Shown here: positions 21,932-28,867 of the stretch, piece after piece | Numbering within the stretch: position 1 is the stretch's first letter | Layout: each line of letters begins with the position of its first letter | Assembly: GCA_017540505.1 (NCBI GenBank) | Contig: JAFYAW010000002.1 | Location: 1 to 32,557 of the forward strand | Direction of reading: 5' to 3' | Length of the DNA: 32,557 bases | From: Bacteroidales bacterium | GTDB taxonomy: Bacteria > Bacteroidota > Bacteroidia > Bacteroidales > WCHB1-69 | Translations under genes and position numbers: made by a program | The notes under the pieces: model-generated | Database searches by the model: none | What the model was told of the DNA's origin: nothing | What the model saw: only the letters and a program-made list of their open reading frames with translations

Positions 21932-21956
21932 CCGCGGAAAACACTGAATTGCAAGT

Positions 21957-23027
21957 ATGACAAATGGGATGAAAGCGTTCTGGACCAAAGCGTACAGAAA
22001 GAACATTGAAAAGATGATCGGCGTGTGCTACCGCTATGTCCTTGACCGGCCAACCGCAGAGGATCTCGCACATGACGCCTTTCTCACTGCCATCGAGAAG
22101 GCGGACACCTTCCGGGGATTCGGCTCCTTCGAGGGGTGGATGATGCGTATTGCCGCCAACAAGGCACTACTCTACTTGAGAGAACAGGAGCGGATACGCC
22201 CACTGAAGGGCAATGCGGCAGCGACGGAAACAGACACACCGGATGAGGATGAGCCATCTCCCGACGACATGATGGCTGCCATCCAGAAAGCCGATTTCTC
22301 CCAAGAGGAGATACTGGATGCCATCGCACAACTGCCCGACCATCACCGCATGGTGTTGAATCTGTACGTCTTCGAACGGCTCACTCACCAGCAGATTGCA
22401 GATCTACTGGACATCTCTCCGAACACCTCCAAATCGCACCTGCTACGGGCGCGAAAGGAGCTGCAAAAAATATTGTTCAACAAATCAAAAGAGAAAAAGC
22501 ATCTGCTTATGATACTATTGCCATTATTCATTCATCCTGATACGGCCATCGACGGTTATTGTCGTTCGCAGCTGAAAGATTTCGCCATCCCGCCACTGCA
22601 ACCGCTGAAGGAAGAGGCTTTTTCCACCTCCTCAAAAGTCTCGCCCAAGTTGTGGCTGTATGCGCACAGGCTTCCTTTTATCGGCAGCTTCGCCGCCACC
22701 GGCGCAGCCATCGCTGCCGGCATCCTGCTCTTCCCTTCACTGCAGGACAACCCAACCGCAACGCCGCAGGTTGCAAAACCGCAACCCGTCATAGCTGCGG
22801 CAGACAGCATCGCCGAGAACGATTGGGAGGAGGCCGCCCTGTTTGAAACGGAGAACAAAATCCCCGTAGCAAAACACACTACCCCACCCTCTTCCGCACC
22901 CGCAACGCCCGAGGAAACCATTCCCACGGACAATCCGACCGTGATGCCGGAAACGACGCAACCTGTGGTGGTCAAGAAGATTCGGAGAACCAAGCATATC
23001 ATTGTCATTCAAGATTCTGCAAAATAG
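21957..23027 (+). CDS. ECF-type sigma factor with C-terminal membrane segment and Pro/Thr-rich tail
   Basis: 356 residues, about twice an ordinary ECF sigma. Region 2 is at ~12-80 (EKMIGVCYRYVLDRPTAEDLAHDAFLTAIEKADTFRGFGSFEGWMMRIAANKALLYLRE). Region 4 is at ~115-172 (ILDAIAQLPDHHRMVLNLYVFERLTHQQIADLLDISPNTSKSHLLRARKELQ). These direct RNA polymerase to alternative promoters. After residue 175 comes an extra part: a linker, a hydrophobic helix at ~239-260 (LPFIGSFAATGAAIAAGILLF), and a Pro/Thr/Ala-rich tail ending in KKIRRTKHIIVIQDSAK. That layout resembles an anti-sigma membrane part fused to its sigma, suggesting membrane tethering and release by signal. The next gene starts 10 bases later and is probably cotranscribed. 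Confidence 0.85.
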   Translation: MTNGMKAFWTKAYRKNIEKMIGVCYRYVLDRPTAEDLAHDAFLTAIEKADTFRGFGSFEGWMMRIAANKALLYLREQERIRPLKGNAAATETDTPDEDEPSPDDMMAAIQKADFSQEEILDAIAQLPDHHRMVLNLYVFERLTHQQIADLLDISPNTSKSHLLRARKELQKILFNKSKEKKHLLMILLPLFIHPDTAIDGYCRSQLKDFAIPPLQPLKEEAFSTSSKVSPKLWLYAHRLPFIGSFAATGAAIAAGILLFPSLQDNPTATPQVAKPQPVIAAADSIAENDWEEAALFETENKIPVAKHTTPPSSAPATPEETIPTDNPTVMPETTQPVVVKKIRRTKHIIVIQDSAK

Positions 23028-23037
23028 CAACAACATA

Positions 23038-23745
23038 ATGATGAACACGTTAAAAAGAACACTTCTGATTTGCATTACCATCGGAGCCGCATTCTACGCC
23101 GCCGCACAAGTGGATGGGGAGCGAACCCGGCAGGACACACTCTATATCTACGAGGAAGAAATCACTTACGACACGCTGTATGTCCGCGACACACTCCCCG
23201 ACTATACCGGGATGAGCAAGGAGGAGCTGATGGAGATTTTCCTTCAGGACCGTGGTGTAGGGCAGCTCTACTGCCAAAAGGGCAGCTTGTACCTCACGGG
23301 AGCCGATGAACTGTACCGACTCAACAAAAGCGATTTGGAACGGCTGCTCTCCGCGCCCGAATACGAGAATTACCGCAAGGCGAAGCGCAACCAGTACATC
23401 AGCATTCCGCTCTATGTGGCCGGCGGGGCAGCAGTGGTGAGCGCCGGCATCGGAATTTACCAGTTTTGCGCCTCCTTTGCCCAGACGGCAAAGTATAAGG
23501 ACCAGCTCCTCAACAGCGACGATCTCGCGGTCATTCTCTGGCGGGGAGCCGTGGGTGGCATCTTCCTTTGCGCGGGCAGCATCCTCGCCACCACCGCATT
23601 CATCGTGCCCGCCGTCGTGTTGACGGTCAAAAGCAAAGTGCGCATCAACCAGATTGTCAACCGCTTCAATGCGTCACCCACAACAGCGATGCAGATCCGG
23701 CTCGGTCCAACGCCGACCGGAGCAGGCATAACCTTTTCATTTTAA
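23038..23745 (+). CDS. Hypothetical membrane protein downstream of the ECF sigma gene
   Basis: 235 residues from ATG 23038 (23041 equally possible). A signal peptide or anchor (TLKRTLLICITIGAAFYAAAQ) is followed by an acidic, Asp/Thr/Tyr-rich segment (RQDTLYIYEEEITYDTLYVRDTLPDY), a helical stretch (SKEELMEIFLQDRGVGQLY...GADELYRLNKSDLERLLSAPEYENYRKAKRNQ) and two hydrophobic helices (~125-150 and ~180-205). I do not recognise the family. It starts 10 bases after the sigma gene, so it belongs to the same transcript and may be a target or partner in envelope sensing. The 102-base gap to the next gene holds GTGTCTG/CAGACAC as a widely spaced inverted repeat. Confidence 0.75.
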   Translation: MMNTLKRTLLICITIGAAFYAAAQVDGERTRQDTLYIYEEEITYDTLYVRDTLPDYTGMSKEELMEIFLQDRGVGQLYCQKGSLYLTGADELYRLNKSDLERLLSAPEYENYRKAKRNQYISIPLYVAGGAAVVSAGIGIYQFCASFAQTAKYKDQLLNSDDLAVILWRGAVGGIFLCAGSILATTAFIVPAVVLTVKSKVRINQIVNRFNASPTTAMQIRLGPTPTGAGITFSF

Positions 23746-23847
23746 ACCCATTTTAAGAGTGTCTGCCGATATCTATGTGTTACAGACTTCCGCAAAGAAG
23801 ATCACAGACACCCCATCATTTTTAACCAAGAAGTCTTCAGAAAAATT

Positions 23848-24063
23848 ATGAAAAAAGTATTGGCTATCGTATCAGCCGTGTTAATGCTGGCGGCAATCTC
23901 AACTTCCTGCAACAAGGTCGGTTGCCATTGTTACGCAAAAACGGACGTCGCGCACCTCGCACCCGTGTACGAAGATGAAACTTCAAACAAAGACGAGTGC
24001 AAGGCCATGGAAGCCCAACTCAACGAGGAAGAGGGCGTCAACATCTTCAAGTGCAAGCAATAG
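23848..24063 (+). CDS. Small cysteine-containing lipoprotein
   Basis: 71 residues. The lipoprotein signal MKKVLAIVSAVLMLAAISTSC places the modified cysteine at 21. The mature 51 residues hold four more cysteines (GCHCYAK, DECKAME, FKCKQ), enough for two disulphides or a metal site. No known domain is recognised. It has no close partner: a 102-base gap precedes it and a strong terminator follows 12 bases after the stop, so it is probably a single-gene unit. Confidence 0.75.
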   Translation: MKKVLAIVSAVLMLAAISTSCNKVGCHCYAKTDVAHLAPVYEDETSNKDECKAMEAQLNEEEGVNIFKCKQ

Positions 24064-24075
24064 CATTCAGATGAC

Positions 24076-24113
24076 GGCGGCGGGCGACTCTGACACGTCC
24101 GCCGCTTATTTTT
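24076..24113 (+). terminator. Intrinsic terminator after the small lipoprotein gene
   Basis: GCGGCGG (24077-24083) pairs with CCGCCGC (24099-24105), followed by TTATTTTT. Confidence 0.85.
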
Positions 24114-24250
24114 ACAGCCACACCTATCTACCTGCACAATAATAACAAAATAATAAAATTTTAAAATATTGATTCACACTCAGATAGATTGACTTCGTAT
24201 TAAAAACATTACTTTTTGTAATTTATACTTGCTTTTTGTCAAGAATTGTG

Positions 24251-24258
24251 TATTTTTG
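24251..24258 (+). promoter_or_regulatory. -7 box TATTTTTG for the membrane protein/Xre pair
   Basis: TATTTTTG followed by CGGCG lies 41 bases before ATG 24299. Two TTTTTG runs upstream (24214, 24233) are imperfectly spaced -33 candidates. The rest of 24114-24250 is AT-rich without a gene. Confidence 0.65.
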
Positions 24259-24298
24259 CGGCGTCAAAAAATCATTACTCACCTTAAAAAACAACGTT

Positions 24299-24808
24299 AT
24301 GAAAAACACAAAGTTCTTACTACCAAGCAAGTTCAAAAAAACTGGTTGGTGGATATTCGGTATCACCATTGTACTGATTGTATTCCACTCCATCTTCCAA
24401 AGGCAATGCGACTTCAGTCTCAACAACATCCGAAAGCTTTTCGGGATGGAACGACTGAACGGCAATGGAGATCTGTTCTCCAGCTTTCTTTCTTCCTCAT
24501 TCGGTCCAAACGACGATCTTCTGCTGACATTCATCGGCATTTTGCTCATTGTGGCCGGCATTTTCATCGGTTTCTCCCGCAATAAGGAAGACGACGAATT
24601 CATCGAACAACTTCGGTATGAGTCATTGATCCTTTCGCTCTACATCAACAGTGGAATCGTACTGCTTTGTCTGATTTTCGTATGGGGTCTTCCCTTCGTG
24701 TGGGTGATGATGATCAACATCTTCTCTATCCTTTATGTCTTCATCATTTGTTTTTACCTTCGTCTGTACCTTAACAAACGTTCCATTCGCTATGAAAAAC
24801 AGGATTAA
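24299..24808 (+). CDS. Four-helix membrane protein paired with a small Xre regulator
   Basis: 169 residues from ATG 24299; an in-frame ATG at 24236 would start upstream of the promoter and is rejected. Four hydrophobic segments are seen (~17-34 TGWWIFGITIVLIVFHSIF, ~77-93 TFIGILLIVAGIFIGF, ~110-130 LILSLYINSGIVLLCLIFVWG, ~133-155 WVMMINIFSILYVFIICFYL), with a soluble loop between the first two. The general build is that of DUF2178-like proteins that stand next to small Xre genes. Its reading frame overlaps the downstream regulator by 17 bases, so translation is coupled. The function is not known. Confidence 0.8.
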   Translation: MKNTKFLLPSKFKKTGWWIFGITIVLIVFHSIFQRQCDFSLNNIRKLFGMERLNGNGDLFSSFLSSSFGPNDDLLLTFIGILLIVAGIFIGFSRNKEDDEFIEQLRYESLILSLYINSGIVLLCLIFVWGLPFVWVMMINIFSILYVFIICFYLRLYLNKRSIRYEKQD

Positions 24809-24992
24809 AGTAGCACGTGCCGAGGTGAACATCACTCAAGGCGAACTGGCGGAAAAGATCGGCGTGACCCGCCAGGCGGTGAACTCCATCGAATTAGGAA
24901 AATACGTCCCCAGCACCCTCCTAGCGCTAAAGATGGCGCAGTATTTCGGCAAAACCGTAGAAGAACTATTCATGCTGGAGGAGGGGGATTAA
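24792..24992 (+). CDS. Small Xre-family transcriptional regulator
   Basis: 66 residues from ATG 24792. The whole protein is one helix-turn-helix: RIKVARAEVNITQGELAEKIGVTRQAVNSIELGKYVPSTLLALKMAQYFGKTVEELFMLEEGD, with the recognition helix VTRQAVNSIE. This is the common small regulator type found next to membrane proteins. It overlaps the preceding membrane-protein gene by 17 bases. A perfect palindrome (25033-25059) begins 40 bases after its stop and is a possible target, though the promoter at 24251 is another. Confidence 0.9.
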   Translation: MKNRIKVARAEVNITQGELAEKIGVTRQAVNSIELGKYVPSTLLALKMAQYFGKTVEELFMLEEGD

Positions 24993-25032
24993 TACAGTTT
25001 TTTTTCGCGATTGCAAAAATCTGAGTTTTGGA

Positions 25033-25059
25033 GAGGTGGTCAAAAAAATTGACCACCTC
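25033..25059. promoter_or_regulatory. Perfect palindrome GAGGTGGTCAA-AAAAA-TTGACCACCTC
   Basis: 11-base perfect arms and a 5-base A spacer lie between the Xre gene and the large secreted-protein gene. No T-run follows in either direction, so it is not an intrinsic terminator. A weak -7 like element (CATCTTTG, 25078-25085) lies just downstream. Confidence 0.7.
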
Positions 25060-25124
25060 GCTATATATAGAAATAGCATCTTTGCTGCAAATTCATAAAC
25101 ACTGAATGAAATCAACTAACAGGT

Positions 25125-25159
25125 AAAAAACGAAATAGAGAGATATTCCGTTTTTTTTT
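25125..25159. terminator. AT-rich terminator-like hairpin before the mosaic protein gene
   Basis: AAAAAACG (25125-25132) pairs with CGTTTTTT (25149-25156), with AAT/ATT continuing inside after one mismatch, followed by more T. It directly abuts the -7 box at 25159, so it could instead act as promoter DNA. Confidence 0.4.
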
Positions 25160-25166
25160 ACTTTTG
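25159..25166 (+). promoter_or_regulatory. -7 box TACTTTTG for the mosaic secreted protein
   Basis: TACTTTTG followed by TCACT lies 22 bases before ATG 25189. Confidence 0.6.
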
Positions 25167-25188
25167 TCACTTTAAATAATATACCGAT

Positions 25189-27522
25189 ATGAAAAGAATC
25201 CTTCTTCTCACAATAGCATTGTTTTCACTGACAATTCATGCACAAGAGACAATAGATTTACTGTTTTCAGGCATTGACAAGAACAACAATTATGTGCGGA
25301 TAGACAGCGTTATCGTGAAAAACATCACTCGGGGATGGTCGGAAACTATCTTTTTCCCCGACACCGTATATACGTTGGAGATCGGCACCTCAATAGAGGA
25401 TCCCCAATTGGCGGAAGGCATGGAGGTGATGCCAAACCCATTTGATGGGCAGACACGGGTCAACATCTCATCTGCCAAAGACGAGCCGGTAACGATGGTC
25501 TTAGTTGACGTAAACGGGAAAAAATGTGCATCCTATAGTGGGAACCTCGTTTGTGGAAACAATTTTTTTGAGATCTCCGTGACAACTCCGCAAGTATATG
25601 TTCTGTCGGTGACTGCCCCATCCGGCACTCGCAGCCTGAAAATGATCAACAAAGGCCATGCCAGTGCCGACAGGATTCGGACGGCCAACCATTCAGAAAA
25701 GGCGGTGAAGGTGTGTCTGAAAAGCACATCCTCCCATGATTTTGAGTTGGGAGATGAGATGCAATACTCGGGTTATTTCTCCTGTCACGGCATACTGTTT
25801 CCGAGCGAAACAGTGACGCAGCAACAGTACACAAGTGAGGATATTCAGTTGCTATTCCTCATTGATCCGACCAGCCTTATGACCGTTACTACCGACACGC
25901 TGACTTCTAATAGCTCGTTGACAGTACAATGCTATGGGACAGTGACGACAAGTGAAACCGTGTTAGCACGGGGATTCTGCTGGGGAACTCTCCCGCATCC
26001 CTCCCTGGCAAACAACCATTCGGTGGAAAACGGCGATACGGGCAGCTTTTCCAGTATTTTGGCAGGATTGGACCCTGAAAAAAGGTACTATTTGAGAGCT
26101 TATGCCACAATTCGTTACGGCACGGTTTATGGCAATGAATATCAGTTCCGCATATCCCAATCTTTCACGCAAACAGACACTGCTTTTCTGGCCGATGGAA
26201 CGAATTGCGGCAACGGGTGCACCTACGTGTCGTCTGTGAACATCAACGACTTTTCTCCTTCTGACACTATACAGAGCGTTAATGACATTGGCTTTGTGCG
26301 GATTAAAATAGAGCATTCGTGGGTTGGGGATTTATGGATAGCGCTGGTTTGTCCCAATGGACAATTTTCCTCAATCTTACGGAAATTCAGCAGTTCGACA
26401 ACCACGGAATGCACAAGTGCCATTCCACAATCGGAATGGGGATGGATTCCAACAGTAAATCCCAACTGTCAATTTGGAATTGACGGTACTTCCAACAATT
26501 ATTATGAAAACAAATGCAATCCCGCCAGCAATCCAATGGGAACCCCATGGAACTATGTTTGGTCGGACAATACAAACAACAACTACCAATACCATCCTGA
26601 CAATTATGTTTATGTAAGCAGCAATATAACTAGTGACCATCGCCTGGATTCCAGTAACGTGGCGTCAATGACCAACGTATTCCATCCGGAAAATTCTTTC
26701 GCCAACTTGATTGGTTGTCCTTTAAACGGCACTTGGAGTATTGAAGTGGTAGATGGTGAACCCCTTTGCAACGGTTGGATAACCGAATGGGAATTGGCTT
26801 TTGACAGGGGGGAAACCATCTTGGTGACTCCTGCCATGTCGGAGGGACCCTGTCCGGATGCTGCCACCGTGACAGACTACGATGGTAATGTATATAACAC
26901 GGTGCAGATTGGTAATCAATGCTGGATGCGGGAGAACCTTCGTACCACACATTACGCGGATGGGACAGCTGTTCCTGCCGGCAGTGGCGACAATTTCAAC
27001 GATTATGTACCCTTCTACTATGATTACAATAGTTCCAATATTCCATTAGAAGCTCGAGGTTACCATTATACTTGGACTGCAGTGATGCATGGGGCAAACA
27101 GCAGTGCAAGCGTTCCGAGTGGTGTACAGGGCATCTGCCCTACTGGCTGGCACGTGCCAAGTGATGCAGAGTGGACCATAATGGAGACTACGCAAACCGA
27201 GATGGACGTATCTGGTACAGGCACACGCGGAGACCATGCGAGCAGATTGGCAGGAGACTATTGGAACACTTCAAACATCGCCAACTCCCCTGGCGATGCA
27301 AATTACCCATGGCATAATGCATCAGGGTTTTCCGCAGTTCCGGCAGGCAACTGGGGCGGTGCGAGTTTTTTCTCCTCGGGCGAAAACGCGTTTTTTTGGT
27401 CTTCAACAGGAGGAACTGGCACCTTCTCAAGTTGTCGCCAACTGCGCTACGATAATACGTGTGTGACCAACACTGGCTGGTACAAACGGCTCGGTTATTC
27501 AGTCCGTTGTCTTCTCGATTAA
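25189..27522 (+). CDS. Mosaic secreted protein: internal T9SS-like domain, P-domain, FISUMP domain
   Basis: 777 residues. A signal peptide (~1-19) leads to a region at ~80-160 that reads like a T9SS type A sorting domain (VMPNPFDGQTRVNISSAKDEPVTMVLVDVNGKKCASYSGN...YVLSVTAPSG), although such domains normally stand at the C-terminus. A fibronectin-like region (~225-325, LARGFCWGTLPHPSL...GLDPEKRYYLRAYATIRYG) follows, then a proprotein-convertase P-like domain (~340-545, IEHSWVGDLWIALVCPNG...GTWSIEVVDGEPLCNGWITEWEL). The C-terminal ~225 residues are a FISUMP domain (VTDYDGNVYNTVQIGNQCWMRENLRTTHYADG...GICPTGWHVPSDAEW...YSVRCLLD). It is exported, probably to the cell surface; the role is unknown. 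No ordinary C-terminal sorting signal follows the FISUMP domain. Confidence 0.82.
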   Translation: MKRILLLTIALFSLTIHAQETIDLLFSGIDKNNNYVRIDSVIVKNITRGWSETIFFPDTVYTLEIGTSIEDPQLAEGMEVMPNPFDGQTRVNISSAKDEPVTMVLVDVNGKKCASYSGNLVCGNNFFEISVTTPQVYVLSVTAPSGTRSLKMINKGHASADRIRTANHSEKAVKVCLKSTSSHDFELGDEMQYSGYFSCHGILFPSETVTQQQYTSEDIQLLFLIDPTSLMTVTTDTLTSNSSLTVQCYGTVTTSETVLARGFCWGTLPHPSLANNHSVENGDTGSFSSILAGLDPEKRYYLRAYATIRYGTVYGNEYQFRISQSFTQTDTAFLADGTNCGNGCTYVSSVNINDFSPSDTIQSVNDIGFVRIKIEHSWVGDLWIALVCPNGQFSSILRKFSSSTTTECTSAIPQSEWGWIPTVNPNCQFGIDGTSNNYYENKCNPASNPMGTPWNYVWSDNTNNNYQYHPDNYVYVSSNITSDHRLDSSNVASMTNVFHPENSFANLIGCPLNGTWSIEVVDGEPLCNGWITEWELAFDRGETILVTPAMSEGPCPDAATVTDYDGNVYNTVQIGNQCWMRENLRTTHYADGTAVPAGSGDNFNDYVPFYYDYNSSNIPLEARGYHYTWTAVMHGANSSASVPSGVQGICPTGWHVPSDAEWTIMETTQTEMDVSGTGTRGDHASRLAGDYWNTSNIANSPGDANYPWHNASGFSAVPAGNWGGASFFSSGENAFFWSSTGGTGTFSSCRQLRYDNTCVTNTGWYKRLGYSVRCLLD

Positions 27523-27537
27523 CCCAACTACTCTGTT

Positions 27538-28767
27538 ATGAAAATACTACATACCTCCGACTGGCACCTCGGGCACGTGCTGTACGAGTACGACCGCACG
27601 CATGAGCATCGCTCGTTTCTCGACCAACTGGTCGCCATTGCGGAACGGGAACGCCCCGATGCACTGATCGTATGCGGCGACGTGTTCGACCGCGTGGTGC
27701 CCTCCGTGGAGGCACGGCAACTCTACGTGAACACCCTCCTCACCCTGCGTGACCGTTGCCCCGACATGCGCATCGTAATCACCGCCGGCAACCACGACGG
27801 CAAATCCGCCATAGAAGTGGAATCTCTGATCTGGGACCGCTTGAATGTGAAGGTGATAGGCCAGGTGGAACGTCTGGACGACGGCTCCATAAATACGGAC
27901 CGGCACATTGTGGAAATCAAAGATTGCGAGGGACATCCCACCGGCTTCATCATCGCCGTACCGCACGTGTATGAGTACAGCTACCCGCAAATCGGCGAGG
28001 CCCAAACCAAAGAGGAACGTCAGAAGGCCTTCTTCCAACTGCTGTTGGACGAGACCGCCCGCCGCAATCCCGACGGTCTGCCTGTGGTGCTCACCGCCCA
28101 CCTCTCCCTGACAGGCGGCAACTTCGCCAGCCACAGCTTCGCGGAGAGCCTCGGCAACATCGAGACAGTGGACCAGGAACAGTTAGGAAACGGCTACGAC
28201 TACCTGGCTTTGGGGCACATCCACAACGCCAAGACCTTTACCGGCGGCACCGCCATGGCCCGCTACTGCGGCACGCCCATCGCCGTGTCGTTTGACGAAC
28301 AGGGCACTCATGGCGTGTCATTAGTGACCATCGCGCGCGGCGCCGCTCCCGTGGTCGAGGAGATTCCCATCCGCAACCCCCGACCGTTGCTCACTCTGCC
28401 CGCCAAACCAACCCCTTTCGAGGAGGCACTCTCCGAATTGGAAGAACTGCCCGCCGACACACAGGCTTACATACGCCTCCACGTACTGCTGAACGGTCCG
28501 CTGCCACCCAACTACGTGGAGCGTATCACCCAAACCATCAAAGGGAAACAGGCCCGCTACTGCTGTGTGAAGACCGTCTTGCCGACCATCTCGTCCGACG
28601 ACGAGGAAGAACCCATCGCCGACACCTTCGACGCCGACAACATGCCTGACCCGATAGAGCTGGCATCCCACTTCTTCCGGAAAAAGTTCAACGTGCCACC
28701 CGATGAGGAGATGCTGAAGATGCTGAAAGAAGCCATCATGAGGTCAAACCAAGCAATTAATAGTTAA
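27538..28767 (+). CDS. sbcD: Nuclease SbcCD subunit D
   Basis: 409 residues. All Mre11-type phosphodiesterase motifs are present: SDWHLG (D8, H10), GDVFD (D48), GNHD (85-87), a histidine in VLTAHLSL, and GHIHN near residue 225, which bind two Mn2+. With SbcC it forms the complex that opens DNA hairpins and trims blocked double-strand ends. The C-terminal part carries the SbcC-contact segments. It starts 15 bases after the mosaic protein gene, and sbcC follows after a 100-base gap filled with heptamer repeats. Confidence 0.96.
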   Translation: MKILHTSDWHLGHVLYEYDRTHEHRSFLDQLVAIAERERPDALIVCGDVFDRVVPSVEARQLYVNTLLTLRDRCPDMRIVITAGNHDGKSAIEVESLIWDRLNVKVIGQVERLDDGSINTDRHIVEIKDCEGHPTGFIIAVPHVYEYSYPQIGEAQTKEERQKAFFQLLLDETARRNPDGLPVVLTAHLSLTGGNFASHSFAESLGNIETVDQEQLGNGYDYLALGHIHNAKTFTGGTAMARYCGTPIAVSFDEQGTHGVSLVTIARGAAPVVEEIPIRNPRPLLTLPAKPTPFEEALSELEELPADTQAYIRLHVLLNGPLPPNYVERITQTIKGKQARYCCVKTVLPTISSDDEEEPIADTFDADNMPDPIELASHFFRKKFNVPPDEEMLKMLKEAIMRSNQAINS

Positions 28768-28791
28768 GAGTTTAGAGTTGAGCGTTTAGAG
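28764..28791. repeat. TTNAGAG heptamer array in the sbcD-sbcC gap
   Basis: Four 7-base units (TTAAGAG, TTTAGAG, TTGAGCG, TTTAGAG) begin on the sbcD stop codon. They match the family at 17884-17911, which likewise begins at a stop codon. Confidence 0.65.
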
Positions 28792-28815
28792 AATTTGCAA
28801 AAAAGCCTATCACCA

Positions 28816-28850
28816 TTCACTATTCACTAATCACTGATCACTATTCACTA
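28816..28850. repeat. TTCACTA heptamer array in the sbcD-sbcC gap
   Basis: Five 7-base units: TTCACTA, TTCACTA, ATCACTG, ATCACTA, TTCACTA. They end 17 bases before the sbcC start. The sequence differs from the TTNAGAG family but has the same unit length. Confidence 0.75.
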
Positions 28851-28867
28851 ACCACAACAATCTCAAA

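Noticed and set aside
28816-28850. CRISPR-like array
   Set aside because: The units are seven bases long with no spacers, and no cas genes are present.
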